DNA of 64,000 nt, taken from assembly GCF_000331305.1 (NCBI RefSeq), contig NZ_KB217478.1:3231177-3295176 (forward strand), given 5' to 3'. The first letter of the stretch is position 1. Each line of letters opens with the position of its first letter. The DNA is from Calothrix sp. PCC 7103 (lineage in GTDB: Bacteria; Cyanobacteriota; Cyanobacteriia; Cyanobacteriales; Nostocaceae). The notes under the pieces were generated by a model. It was not told the DNA's origin. It saw only the letters and a list, made by a program, of their open reading frames with translations, and did not search any database. The position numbers and the translations under genes were made by a program. Shown piece after piece: positions 54,273 through 62,132 of this stretch.

Positions 54273-54382
54273 GTTAGGAGTGGTAACTAATAACTCGCTT
54301 TTGTGCATAACGCTAGTAGATCATTCATTTAATTTCATAATTTTTATAGCGTCACGCACCCTACCTCCGTTCCTCCTAACTA
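54273..54382. repeat. Repeat spacer between convergent genes
   Basis: 110 bp holding GTTATGAGTTAGGAGT near 54263-54282, GTCACGCACCCTACCTC near 54351-54367 and TTCCTCCTAACT at 54371-54382. It belongs to the GTTAGGAG / GTGCGTGAC repeat family seen at 37472 and 40556. The AGTTAGGA arms can pair across the gap, giving a bidirectional terminator-like stem. Confidence 0.6.
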
Positions 54383-55555
54383 TTAGTATCTAAAAATTGC
54401 TGCTACTGGTGTACTGTAAGGTACTTCTTGGGGTTCAACGGCGTAAACTGTGCCACCATTTAATAGAGTATGGGCTGCTGCTAAATCTAATAAATCCTCA
54501 TCACCAGTTTCTTCTTCTGGATGCAAGTAAACTGTTTCACTTGACGGGTCAAATAATCCCCATTGTTGCTCCCCAACTGCAACTAACAAAGAATCAATAC
54601 GCTGATAATATGCAGCAGATACAATTTCTTTGATATTGTTTGATGCTTTGCCACTGTTGCTACCGTACAACTCGTGGAATCGTTCTAAAACTTCTTGTTG
54701 TGATTGATGGAAATAAGGCTCGACGAGAGCCACTGCTTGTGCGTGTAATTCCTGGGGACTTTCAATTTTTACGTTTCCGGTAATACCTTCTTCGAGTACA
54801 TGTTTGTAACTACTTGCCGAGCGATACAACGGTAACAAATATTCAACCCCTGCTAGTACCATAGGCACCGTATCCTCATGAAGTTTGTCGTGCAGGGCGC
54901 CGTCAATGAGGTAGAAAAATTGCAAAATATCGACTTGATGTTTGTCTTGGTCAGGACTTCCTTGACCATGAAATGAACCGGGTTGTACAGCTGCATTAGC
55001 AGTTCCACCTTTAGATGTGGCAATGCGGAACTGCCCATCTTGAGCATCTTCGTCATAGTTGAGTGCTTCATCAAGGCTTTTTGGCATATTTTCGACTTCA
55101 ACTTCTTGAATGCTATAGCGTGTAGCTTCAAAAAACTTTACCTCTTTTTGGCTCAAAGTCAAGATATAAAAACGTCCGTTACCATTCAACATACGCAGTA
55201 ACGGTTTGACGTGGAAGCGGTCGGTGACAACAACTAACTCATCAAGCTCTAACGGCAGCGCGTAATAACGAGAAATATCAGTGGAAATAAAAATAGCTAG
55301 TCCTCGTTCACCCAATTCTTCCCAAAATTCAGCATTATCGAGTTCGTGAGCTTTTTTAAGAAGTGCATTAGCTTCTTGTTCTTCTAACCCTGCTTCAATT
55401 AAGCGTGCTTCAGCATCTTTGATGAGATTTTTAAATCTAATTGGGTCTTGTCGCACCTCTGGTCCTGCTGGGTGCGTTGGCATATATATAGATATAGAGT
55501 TTTGCTTCGGCTGCTCAAGTAGTGCTTTAATTTCTTCTCTAGTAATCGTTTGCAT
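54383..55555 (-). CDS. Bacterial archaeo-eukaryotic release factor (baeRF)-like protein
   Basis: 390 residues from the ATG at 55555, supported by GAGGG nearby upstream; a farther ATG at 55582 adds nine residues with no ribosome site. The start QTITREEIKALLEQPKQNSI then SIYMPTHPAGPEVRQDPIRF, and AGVEYLLPLYRSASSYKHVL, resemble the baeRF3 group, in which eRF1/Pelota-like domains are predicted to act on ribosomes. The middle FYILTLSQKEVKFFEATRYS and C-terminal LLVAVGEQQWGLFDPSSETV fit the eRF1 domain 2-3 layout. A GGQ loop is not obvious, though GSFHGQGS lies near the expected place. Role inferred from family only. Confidence 0.7.
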   Translation of the reverse strand: MQTITREEIKALLEQPKQNSISIYMPTHPAGPEVRQDPIRFKNLIKDAEARLIEAGLEEQEANALLKKAHELDNAEFWEELGERGLAIFISTDISRYYALPLELDELVVVTDRFHVKPLLRMLNGNGRFYILTLSQKEVKFFEATRYSIQEVEVENMPKSLDEALNYDEDAQDGQFRIATSKGGTANAAVQPGSFHGQGSPDQDKHQVDILQFFYLIDGALHDKLHEDTVPMVLAGVEYLLPLYRSASSYKHVLEEGITGNVKIESPQELHAQAVALVEPYFHQSQQEVLERFHELYGSNSGKASNNIKEIVSAAYYQRIDSLLVAVGEQQWGLFDPSSETVYLHPEEETGDEDLLDLAAAHTLLNGGTVYAVEPQEVPYSTPVAAIFRY

Positions 55556-55762
55556 GTAATTTCCCTCTGTGTTGTAATGCATTAAATCCAGATATATCTG
55601 GACTTATTTCACCTCACACAAAGCCTTCCTTACATCTTTCCAGAGAATTAGTAGGTTGGGTGAATTGGCAACGGATTATAAACGGATGTAACGGATGGTG
55701 AATTTTAATCAATGCTCCTAAATTTGTTTGTAACCGATTTTTCATCCGTTACATCCGTTGTC

Positions 55763-56599
55763 TTAATTGTTTACCGAGTGAATATTCATTCTACGGCTTG
55801 ATTGCCTAACAAAGCCCAAAGTTACCCGCTTCATCAGCCAATACAACGCTGTTAATATTGCGAAGGTAACAGCGATAATCACCAAAGGCTGTTTACCCAA
55901 CAGTTCTTCAACTCCGCGCGTTAATAAATAATCGGGTTGGGTGATAAAATCCCAACTATTAAAGCGTAAAAATCTTCCCCAATATATACCAATAGCAGAT
56001 AGCGCATGAGTTGCAATTTCAACTCCTAAAATCCATTGGCTCTTACCAATACTGTGTAAATGAGAACCTAGATTTATGAGAGAAACGACGTAAGCTTCAA
56101 ATCCTGCAAAAATTACAAATATGTAAAGAGGAATTAAAACTAAAGTAATCATCCACACCGATTGAATTGTGCGAATATCATCTATAAGGTGGATTACATC
56201 AGTCAATAAATAAGGGGCATTCGGTAAAAAGGCATAGAATACAATAAAACCCAACCACCAAAATGCAGAACTTCCGTACTTAGTTTTAGACATCCAAATG
56301 CCAAGTGGCAGTAAACCAAAAGTCGAAAATAAAGCTAATTTAAGCGTGGAAATATTTGTAATGTGATGTTTAAGGACAGTTAAAAACGTTTTTATATAGT
56401 CTTGGTTAGGAGGTACACAGGCAAATAAAACAAGTAACCCAAGTGCCCAAGCTCCTATATGGTCGCGTTTGCTGCGAAATAACCAAATACTAAGAACTAA
56501 GGGTATAAATGCCAGAAAAAGATTCCAAATCATCCATGTGCTATTGATTTGTAAAACCTGCGTGACTCTAGCAGTTAATTCTATTAGCTCTGTTTTCAT
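55763..56599 (-). CDS. DUF1361 membrane protein
   Basis: 278 residues from the ATG at 56599, preceded by AGGAA; an upstream start at 56668 would add 23 unlikely residues. About seven membrane helices. The family pattern VFYAFLPNAPYLLTDVIHLI and AIGIYWGRFLRFNSWDFITQ is clear for DUF1361. The function is unknown. It stands alone; the ~160 bp upstream contain no recognised signal. Confidence 0.8.
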   Translation of the reverse strand: MKTELIELTARVTQVLQINSTWMIWNLFLAFIPLVLSIWLFRSKRDHIGAWALGLLVLFACVPPNQDYIKTFLTVLKHHITNISTLKLALFSTFGLLPLGIWMSKTKYGSSAFWWLGFIVFYAFLPNAPYLLTDVIHLIDDIRTIQSVWMITLVLIPLYIFVIFAGFEAYVVSLINLGSHLHSIGKSQWILGVEIATHALSAIGIYWGRFLRFNSWDFITQPDYLLTRGVEELLGKQPLVIIAVTFAILTALYWLMKRVTLGFVRQSSRRMNIHSVNN

Positions 56600-56834
56600 A
56601 ACTATTCCTGAAAAATAATTAAAGTAGTACATACATCCTGGGTAGACAACCCTAGGAAAAATTTTCACGTGTTTCGTCGAAGCTTATGCACAGTATAGCG
56701 ACATCGATAGTGCTGGCAGTGTGGCAAAAGTGTGAATTTTTAATGTAAGAGTGTGACTCTACACCAATTATCGCTATTTTAACTATATACACTTGAAATT
56801 ACAGGAATTCCAGAAACTAGGTTTCTTTACATTA

Positions 56835-57962
56835 CTAGCGCACTAATACACGACTACGAGGACCGATTGGTCTTGACTGATTTTGTGGACGGCAGTTGGC
56901 TGTATCTTGCAAACAAACTGTTTGTTCTGATGTAATTTGCCGAATTGCGCTATCGGAATTTATTGCGACTTTTCCGTTGCTAAATTCGATACCTGTCTGG
57001 GAAGAAGGCGATGTGGGAGTTGAAATAGTAGGCGCCGTTGGTGAACTGGAAACAAATGAATCACTATCAATAGGCACCGTGACTGAAGTGGCAATGGTTG
57101 GTGTTACAGGAGTTGTAATGGTTGGCGTTCCAGGTGTTACAACGGGTGGCGCTACTGGAGTTCCAGCAGGATTAATTGGTTGCATTCCCGCTGGAACTGT
57201 AATTGTTAACCGTACCAAGGGGGTGTTCTTCATCGTATAGGAATTAAGCGCTGGTCTAGGTCTAGTACCAGATTTAGGGTTATAGTCTGTTTTAAAATCA
57301 AAAACTGTAGGACTATCCCCACCATTCCTATCGCTATAACGAGGACCTTGTCCGTTGATTTGAAAAACTCCTTGATACTGCTGTCCAGTTTTGGGGTCAG
57401 TTACAATACCTTCGTATAAAGCTCTTTGTAGGCTAAATTCGTCTTGAACTGACGCTTGAAAATTAACTTGAAATTCTGGGTTGGGTCTACCTTGATATCT
57501 ATAAGTTTTGAGTTGACCTCCTGAAAGTGCTGGTGAAGTAATTGACCCGTTTGATGATATAAATTGAAGTCCTAAAAAGTCTACAAAAGCTCTCTTAAAA
57601 GAACCATCTGGATTTGTTTCAATTTGTACAAATTGAGAAGAATAAACTGGTACTAAATTTGGATTACTTCTGGTGCCAATATTACGGAAGTAAGTACCGT
57701 TTTTATCTGTGTCAACACGAGTGACGCGACCGTTAGTTGTTGGTCCAAATGGAAATCGTAACGTCCCAGATATTGTTCCTGTGCTTTGAATTGTCAGTTG
57801 AGCCGCAGCATGTGAAGCTCCTAATCCTAATAACAAAAATGCTAACCCACCACAACTTAGGGCAGAAAATCCTAATTTATACAAGTTTTGATTTTGTAAT
57901 TTATCGCTTGTATTTGACTGTAAGTCTAAATTATTGTTTGAATTACTGTTTGAAATGTGCAT
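56835..57962 (-). CDS. Exported cyanobacterial protein of unknown function
   Basis: 375 residues. After a 27-residue Asn/Ser-rich lead is a hydrophobic signal-type helix (LGFSALSCGGLAFLLLGLGA) with likely cleavage at SHAAAQ. The mature part to ~245 is beta-rich (LTIQSTGTISGTLRFPFGPT, then VQIETNPDGSFKRAFVDFLG). Residues ~255-335 are Thr/Pro/Val-rich low complexity, and a short C-terminal Cys pair follows (TVCLQDTANCRP). AGGAG precedes the ATG. I remember similar signal-bearing proteins in filamentous cyanobacteria, without known function. Cell surface or periplasm is the probable location. Confidence 0.65.
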   Translation of the reverse strand: MHISNSNSNNNLDLQSNTSDKLQNQNLYKLGFSALSCGGLAFLLLGLGASHAAAQLTIQSTGTISGTLRFPFGPTTNGRVTRVDTDKNGTYFRNIGTRSNPNLVPVYSSQFVQIETNPDGSFKRAFVDFLGLQFISSNGSITSPALSGGQLKTYRYQGRPNPEFQVNFQASVQDEFSLQRALYEGIVTDPKTGQQYQGVFQINGQGPRYSDRNGGDSPTVFDFKTDYNPKSGTRPRPALNSYTMKNTPLVRLTITVPAGMQPINPAGTPVAPPVVTPGTPTITTPVTPTIATSVTVPIDSDSFVSSSPTAPTISTPTSPSSQTGIEFSNGKVAINSDSAIRQITSEQTVCLQDTANCRPQNQSRPIGPRSRVLVR

Positions 57963-58020
57963 TTTTTATCTCCTAACCCGTACATGTAGTACGTTTATTT
58001 ACATTTACATACATGAAAAA

Positions 58021-59976
58021 TTAAAACCGGAATGTTGCACGCAAGGCGCCGACAATCAAAACATTATTGTCGGCGTTATGGTTAGGATTAAAAATTACAA
58101 ATAAACCTGGAGTTAAAGCAATATTGTCATTGATTTGGGCACGATAGAACATTTCTAGATGTAATGAAGTATCATCACGTCCTCCTTGGGCACCACCTGT
58201 CTCAAAGTCTGGGATAGCAAAGTTTGGTAAGTTATAACCGTCTGGCATAGTACTTGATGTGATTTTAGGTGGTTGTCCAAATAAAATTCCCCCCAAGTTT
58301 CCAGGTGACAAGAAATTGGGAAGCGCTGCAAATACAGCCCAGTTGCTGCTTTCAACGTTACCTTCTACGTTGAATGGCTTAGAAGTAGTCCAACCACCCC
58401 ATCCACCTAATTGAAGATTTTCATTAACACGCCATGCCACAGTGGCGCCAACTGCATGAGTATCGAAGCTTGTTTCTGGTACTAAAGGTGAAACTAATTG
58501 TGTGTCACCAATACCAGTGCGAAGATTGCCGTCGGGTGAGTGGTTAAACAGGTAATGAATTCCTACATCTACATTGTTACTGGGTGCGAGCGTTAACTGG
58601 GCGCCTGCGGTGTAACTACCACCAAATAAACCACCAATATTTATATCACCGGGAAAGCTGGGTATTTGGGAACTATAAACACCCTGTAAACTTACTCGGT
58701 CACTAATTTGCCAATCGAACCCTATACCACCAGTACCGCTACCAATTGTCACAATTGGATTACGTTGAGCAAACAAAGAAATGGCGCCGTCACCTGCACC
58801 TTCTAATGGATTAATACCACGAAAAGTATTAACGGCATTAACTCCAGCTGTTCCAACTATGATTCCTAAATTATCGGAAACAGGAAACCGATATGATAAT
58901 TCGCTGAGATATAAAGCATTTGCAGTATCCGACTCAAAAGCCAACCTGCCCATATTTGTAGACACCGACTCTGTAGAAGGTTTCAGGTTTCCGGCAGATA
59001 ATCCAGTCAAAAGTAAATCACGTCCGGTAAACGAAGTCGCAAGAGTAATTTGACTGCTAGCTGTTAAAGTTGTGTTTGTTTTGGCTTTACGAGGTTGTTC
59101 CTCACCCTGGTATAAAAAGATATCAGTTTCGTTAGTTCCTTGAGCGCTAATAATTGCCTGCCCGTAAAGTTTTGTACTTGTAGAAAATTGATTTTCCTCG
59201 ACTTGGGCTGTACGAACTTCTAAATTGTCCACGCGCGCAGTAACTTCTTTAAGTTCAGCTTCAAACTCTGTTTGTAAGCGTTGCAGCGTAACTAAGTCTT
59301 CTTTCACAACCAGATTTTCTTTACTGGCAGCAATTAAATCGCTTACTTTGTCCATACAAGCATTTAACCCTGCTGCAAATTCATAACGAGTCAACACGCG
59401 ATTACCCTTAAATATTGCATCTGGATACCCAGCAATACATCCATACCGTTCTACTAAAGACTGTAAAGCAGTAAACGCCCAATCAGAAGGCAATACGTCA
59501 TTTAACTGTGATACTGATGTAATTTGCGACATCCCATCTTCTTGAGATTCTGTTGTCTCAAGCGTATTAGGGGCAATCAATTCAGGTGGGTTTAAAGGAG
59601 TTGGGGAATTTTTTGAAGTGGGGGTAGTTACATTAGAAGGAATTGAACGAACTGGAGAAAAATTTTTTAGATATGTATTTTTATCTTCTTCATTTACTTT
59701 TTCTGTTTTGCCCTTTTCTCTAAGTTTATTAAGTATATTTTTTTGCTGTATTGTTAGTTCCACAGGTGTTTGTCCGGAGCTATTTTCGGTTTGTGCAAAC
59801 TCTGGTGGAGCTACTTTATTTGATGAAGAAACTTCTTGCGGTTCTTTTTGCTTTTCTAATTTCTCGCCAGATAAAGCAGTTTTGTCTTGCTGAGTTTCTG
59901 GCTCTATAGGTGATACAGGCAATGATGGTTGCCCTGTTGTCAATACACCCGCCATCAGCAGACTAATATCGCTCAT
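58021..59976 (-). CDS. SLH-domain OprB-type outer membrane porin
   Basis: 651 residues from the ATG at 59976, preceded by AGGAA. Residues ~30-150 are Pro/Glu/Gln-rich. An SLH domain follows (SDWAFTALQSLVERYGCIAG, then RVLTRYEFAAGLNACMDKVS), then a coiled-coil (EFEAELKEVTARVDNLEVRT), then an OprB/iron-uptake-type beta-barrel ending in Phe (GALRATFRF). This is the SomA/SomB layout of cyanobacteria, anchored to peptidoglycan by SLH. The usual strong signal peptide is not evident; only MSDISLLMAGVLTTG is mildly hydrophobic. Either export is atypical or the front end has been altered. It is divergent from hspA. Confidence 0.85.
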   Translation of the reverse strand: MSDISLLMAGVLTTGQPSLPVSPIEPETQQDKTALSGEKLEKQKEPQEVSSSNKVAPPEFAQTENSSGQTPVELTIQQKNILNKLREKGKTEKVNEEDKNTYLKNFSPVRSIPSNVTTPTSKNSPTPLNPPELIAPNTLETTESQEDGMSQITSVSQLNDVLPSDWAFTALQSLVERYGCIAGYPDAIFKGNRVLTRYEFAAGLNACMDKVSDLIAASKENLVVKEDLVTLQRLQTEFEAELKEVTARVDNLEVRTAQVEENQFSTSTKLYGQAIISAQGTNETDIFLYQGEEQPRKAKTNTTLTASSQITLATSFTGRDLLLTGLSAGNLKPSTESVSTNMGRLAFESDTANALYLSELSYRFPVSDNLGIIVGTAGVNAVNTFRGINPLEGAGDGAISLFAQRNPIVTIGSGTGGIGFDWQISDRVSLQGVYSSQIPSFPGDINIGGLFGGSYTAGAQLTLAPSNNVDVGIHYLFNHSPDGNLRTGIGDTQLVSPLVPETSFDTHAVGATVAWRVNENLQLGGWGGWTTSKPFNVEGNVESSNWAVFAALPNFLSPGNLGGILFGQPPKITSSTMPDGYNLPNFAIPDFETGGAQGGRDDTSLHLEMFYRAQINDNIALTPGLFVIFNPNHNADNNVLIVGALRATFRF

Positions 59977-60227
59977 TGTATTCCTGTTTACTACTACCAA
60001 CAATCAACTTAACAGGCAAAGTAGATTATTCACAGGATTTTTTACGTAATTATACGTTATAGAGATTACTAATATAAGTTTTTACTAGTATATTTACTGA
60101 TATAGTTTAGATTCGGAAAAAACGACTACCACGATTCCAGAAAACCGAACTGAAGCGAAAGAAGGCGCCTACTATATTAAAAGTGTTAAATCAATAAACG
60201 ATCAACTTGAATCTAGAGGTAACAATT

Positions 60228-60665
60228 ATGGCTCTTATTCGTTGGCAACCGTTTCAAGAAATGGAATCTTTACAGCGCGACATGAACCGCTTGTTTGATC
60301 GGTTAGCCGCAAATGATGACGGAGGTAATCGCTCTACTTTTGTGCCCGCAGCAGAACTTCAAGAAACATCTGATGCAATTCATTTAAGTATAGAATTACC
60401 AGGGATGGATCCGAAAGAACTAGATGTTCAAGTAACCGCCGAAGCAGTTTCGATTAGTGGTGAACGTAGAGAAAAAACTCACACCGAAGAAAAAGGAATG
60501 ACTCGCACGGAATTTCGTTACGGTAAGTTCCAGCGCGTAGTACCACTGCCTGCTCGAATTCAAAATACTGATGTTCAAGCAGATTATAAAGATGGCATCT
60601 TGAAACTTATCCTTCCTAAAGCTGAACAAGAAAAGAATAAAGTCGTCAAAATAAATCTTGGTTAA
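60228..60665 (+). CDS. hspA: Hsp20-family small heat-shock protein
   Basis: 145 residues from the ATG at 60228, with GAGGT about 8 bases before; a codon at 60207 would add seven residues without a ribosome site. The N-terminus MALIRWQPFQEMESLQRDMN and the alpha-crystallin domain (IHLSIELPGMDPKELDVQVT to VPLPARIQNTDVQADYKDGI, then LKLILPK) fit class A cyanobacterial HspA (Hsp16.6/Hsp17). It holds unfolded proteins and membranes during heat. The 200-bp leader has no CIRCE palindrome that I can find; an RNA-thermometer leader is known for Synechocystis hsp17 but is not demonstrable here. Confidence 0.92.
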   Translation: MALIRWQPFQEMESLQRDMNRLFDRLAANDDGGNRSTFVPAAELQETSDAIHLSIELPGMDPKELDVQVTAEAVSISGERREKTHTEEKGMTRTEFRYGKFQRVVPLPARIQNTDVQADYKDGILKLILPKAEQEKNKVVKINLG

Positions 60666-60675
60666 TTTTTTAAAT

Positions 60676-60737
60676 GGTGCGTGAAAGCTATTATGTTTTG
60701 CTTTTCCATCTATAATTTGTTTAGGCTTTCACGCACC
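60676..60737. terminator. 13-bp perfect inverted repeat between hspA and the methyltransferase gene
   Basis: GGTGCGTGAAAGC (60676-60688) and GCTTTCACGCACC (60725-60737) with a 36-base loop lie between two convergent genes (stops at 60665 and 60742). Related to the GTGCGTGAC repeat family. It could end transcripts from both sides. Confidence 0.6.
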
Positions 60738-60741
60738 CTAC

Positions 60742-61665
60742 TTATGCACGCACTGCTCGGAACATGCCGAAACGACATAGACCAACACCAAATGCTAAAC
60801 GCATTAACAATAGGGTGGGTACTTCTCGCAGTGATTTGATAAAACCAGGTAAACCAAAACTTACTAAACCTTTGGGACGAATAATTCCTTGCCAAATGGA
60901 GTCAAGCCAAGCTGGTAGGGTTTCTTGTGTCCAGTCAGAAGTGGTAACTGCCCCTTCTGTTAATGCTGTTGCTTGCAAAAGTTCTGCAAATCCTTCAATA
61001 CTGGCAAATTCTGGATGTGCCCATTGGTCGAGCAGTTGCCGCATTACCCAACGTTCCCATAATACCAAGGGTTGCTTTCGGCTATCTCGCTGGTTCCAGT
61101 CTGCTACTACAAGCACACCTCCTGGCTTGAGTACCCGCAATAGTTCTTTCGCAAAAACTGCTTTATCTGGCATATGAGGTCCTGCCTCTATACACCAAAC
61201 AACATCAAAACTGGCATCTGCAAAAGACAAATTCATCGCATCATCTACTTGGAACTTAGCCGGAATTTCTGGTGGCGTTAATTCCTGTGCCCGCTTCACT
61301 TGTTCTGGGCTAATAGTAATGCCTGTGACATTAAACCCGTAATCTCGCGCTAAAATCCGGCTACTGCCACCAATTCCACAGCCTACATCTAAAACGGAGG
61401 CGCCGCGTGGTAATTTTTCTAACCCACCCCAACGCACCATCTCATGCACAAAATCTACCTTAGCGGCACGAAAATCTTTGGGTTTTGGAGGGGTACCGTA
61501 GTGACCTAAATGAATATGCTCGCCCCAGTAAAACTCTAAAATCCCATCTTGAGTCCATTCGTCGTAGGCATTGGCTACAGAATCACTCGATTGATACCGA
61601 CGCGCACTAAAGAGATAGATTATTCCTAGCCCTAGCACCACCGTTAACAGCCAAATGATATCCAT
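60742..61665 (-). CDS. MPBQ/MSBQ methyltransferase (Sll0418 type)
   Basis: 307 residues. A short N-terminal membrane anchor (IIWLLTVVLGLGIIYLFSAR) is followed by SSDSVANAYDEWTQDGILEF, then YWGEHIHLGHYGTPP and the SAM-binding VLDVGCGIGGSS (91-102). ISPEQVKRAQELTPPEIPAK, GPHMPDKAVFAKELLRVLKP and the C-terminal FGVGLCRFGMFRAVR agree with what I know of Synechocystis Sll0418 along the whole length. That enzyme methylates 2-methyl-6-phytyl-benzoquinol for tocopherol and the solanesyl equivalent for plastoquinone. Gamma-tocopherol methyltransferase is the nearest alternative, but the N-terminal anchor and ends favour MPBQ-MT. Confidence 0.9.
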   Translation of the reverse strand: MDIIWLLTVVLGLGIIYLFSARRYQSSDSVANAYDEWTQDGILEFYWGEHIHLGHYGTPPKPKDFRAAKVDFVHEMVRWGGLEKLPRGASVLDVGCGIGGSSRILARDYGFNVTGITISPEQVKRAQELTPPEIPAKFQVDDAMNLSFADASFDVVWCIEAGPHMPDKAVFAKELLRVLKPGGVLVVADWNQRDSRKQPLVLWERWVMRQLLDQWAHPEFASIEGFAELLQATALTEGAVTTSDWTQETLPAWLDSIWQGIIRPKGLVSFGLPGFIKSLREVPTLLLMRLAFGVGLCRFGMFRAVRA

Positions 61666-61805
61666 AATAATTTTGTAAATAATCTTAACAATACTTTATC
61701 ATCTTAGCGGAAAGTGAGAGTTTCCGTTATTAGATATTCCGTCAATATTGCAAAATGTCAAACCCTTGTGCTTCCTCGACACCAACCTATAAATATTTAA
61801 ATTAA

Positions 61806-61826
61806 AAGCCCCTCAATGAGGGGCTT
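61806..61826 (-). terminator. Terminator of the tRNA-Met gene
   Basis: AAGCCCCTCA and TGAGGGGCTT form a 10-bp GC-rich stem with a minimal loop. Read on the minus strand it is followed by TTTTAATTT. It lies 19 bp after the tRNA 3' end. Confidence 0.8.
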
Positions 61827-61844
61827 GTGATGAGATATTTTATA

Positions 61845-61918
61845 TGGCTCAGGTGTGACTCGAACACACGACCAAGGGCTTATGAGTCCCCTACTCTAAC
61901 CAACTGAGCTACTGAGCC
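61845..61918 (-). tRNA. tRNA-Met, CAT anticodon (elongator type)
   Basis: The minus strand reads GGCTCAG (acceptor), TAGCTCAGTTGGTTAGAG (D arm), GGGGACTCATAAGCCCT with the 7-base loop CTCATAA and anticodon CAT, then GTGTGTTCGAGTCACAC (T arm with TTCGAGT) and CTGAGCC plus A73. The acceptor pairs 7 of 7. The first G-C pair and D arm argue against initiator tRNA. tRNA-Ile2 (lysidine-modified CAT) is an alternative, but the resemblance to E. coli elongator Met (GGCT start) is stronger. No CCA is encoded. No second tRNA is adjacent. Confidence 0.93.
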
Positions 61919-62062
61919 ATGATCTTTGGAACAGGTTTGGCTTAACAAACTTTGTCCAACGATTTATAAATGTAGCACAAGATTAATGTGTTGACTAGTC
62001 TTTTTCCGAATAAATTTTCGGGTGAGGCGCGGACTTTGTTAAGGGTGTGTAATATTAAGGGC

Positions 62063-62076
62063 GGGCAAGGATGCCC
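62063..62076. repeat. Dispersed palindrome GGGCAAGGATGCCC
   Basis: Third exact copy (others at 1068 and 26964), followed by ACCCACAAT. It lies between the tRNA and the end of the M23 peptidase gene on the minus strand and could contribute to that gene's termination. Confidence 0.7.
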
Positions 62077-62132
62077 ACCCACAATAAATACATCCCACAG
62101 GATGATTTATTAAGTTGAATACAGCTGGGTGT

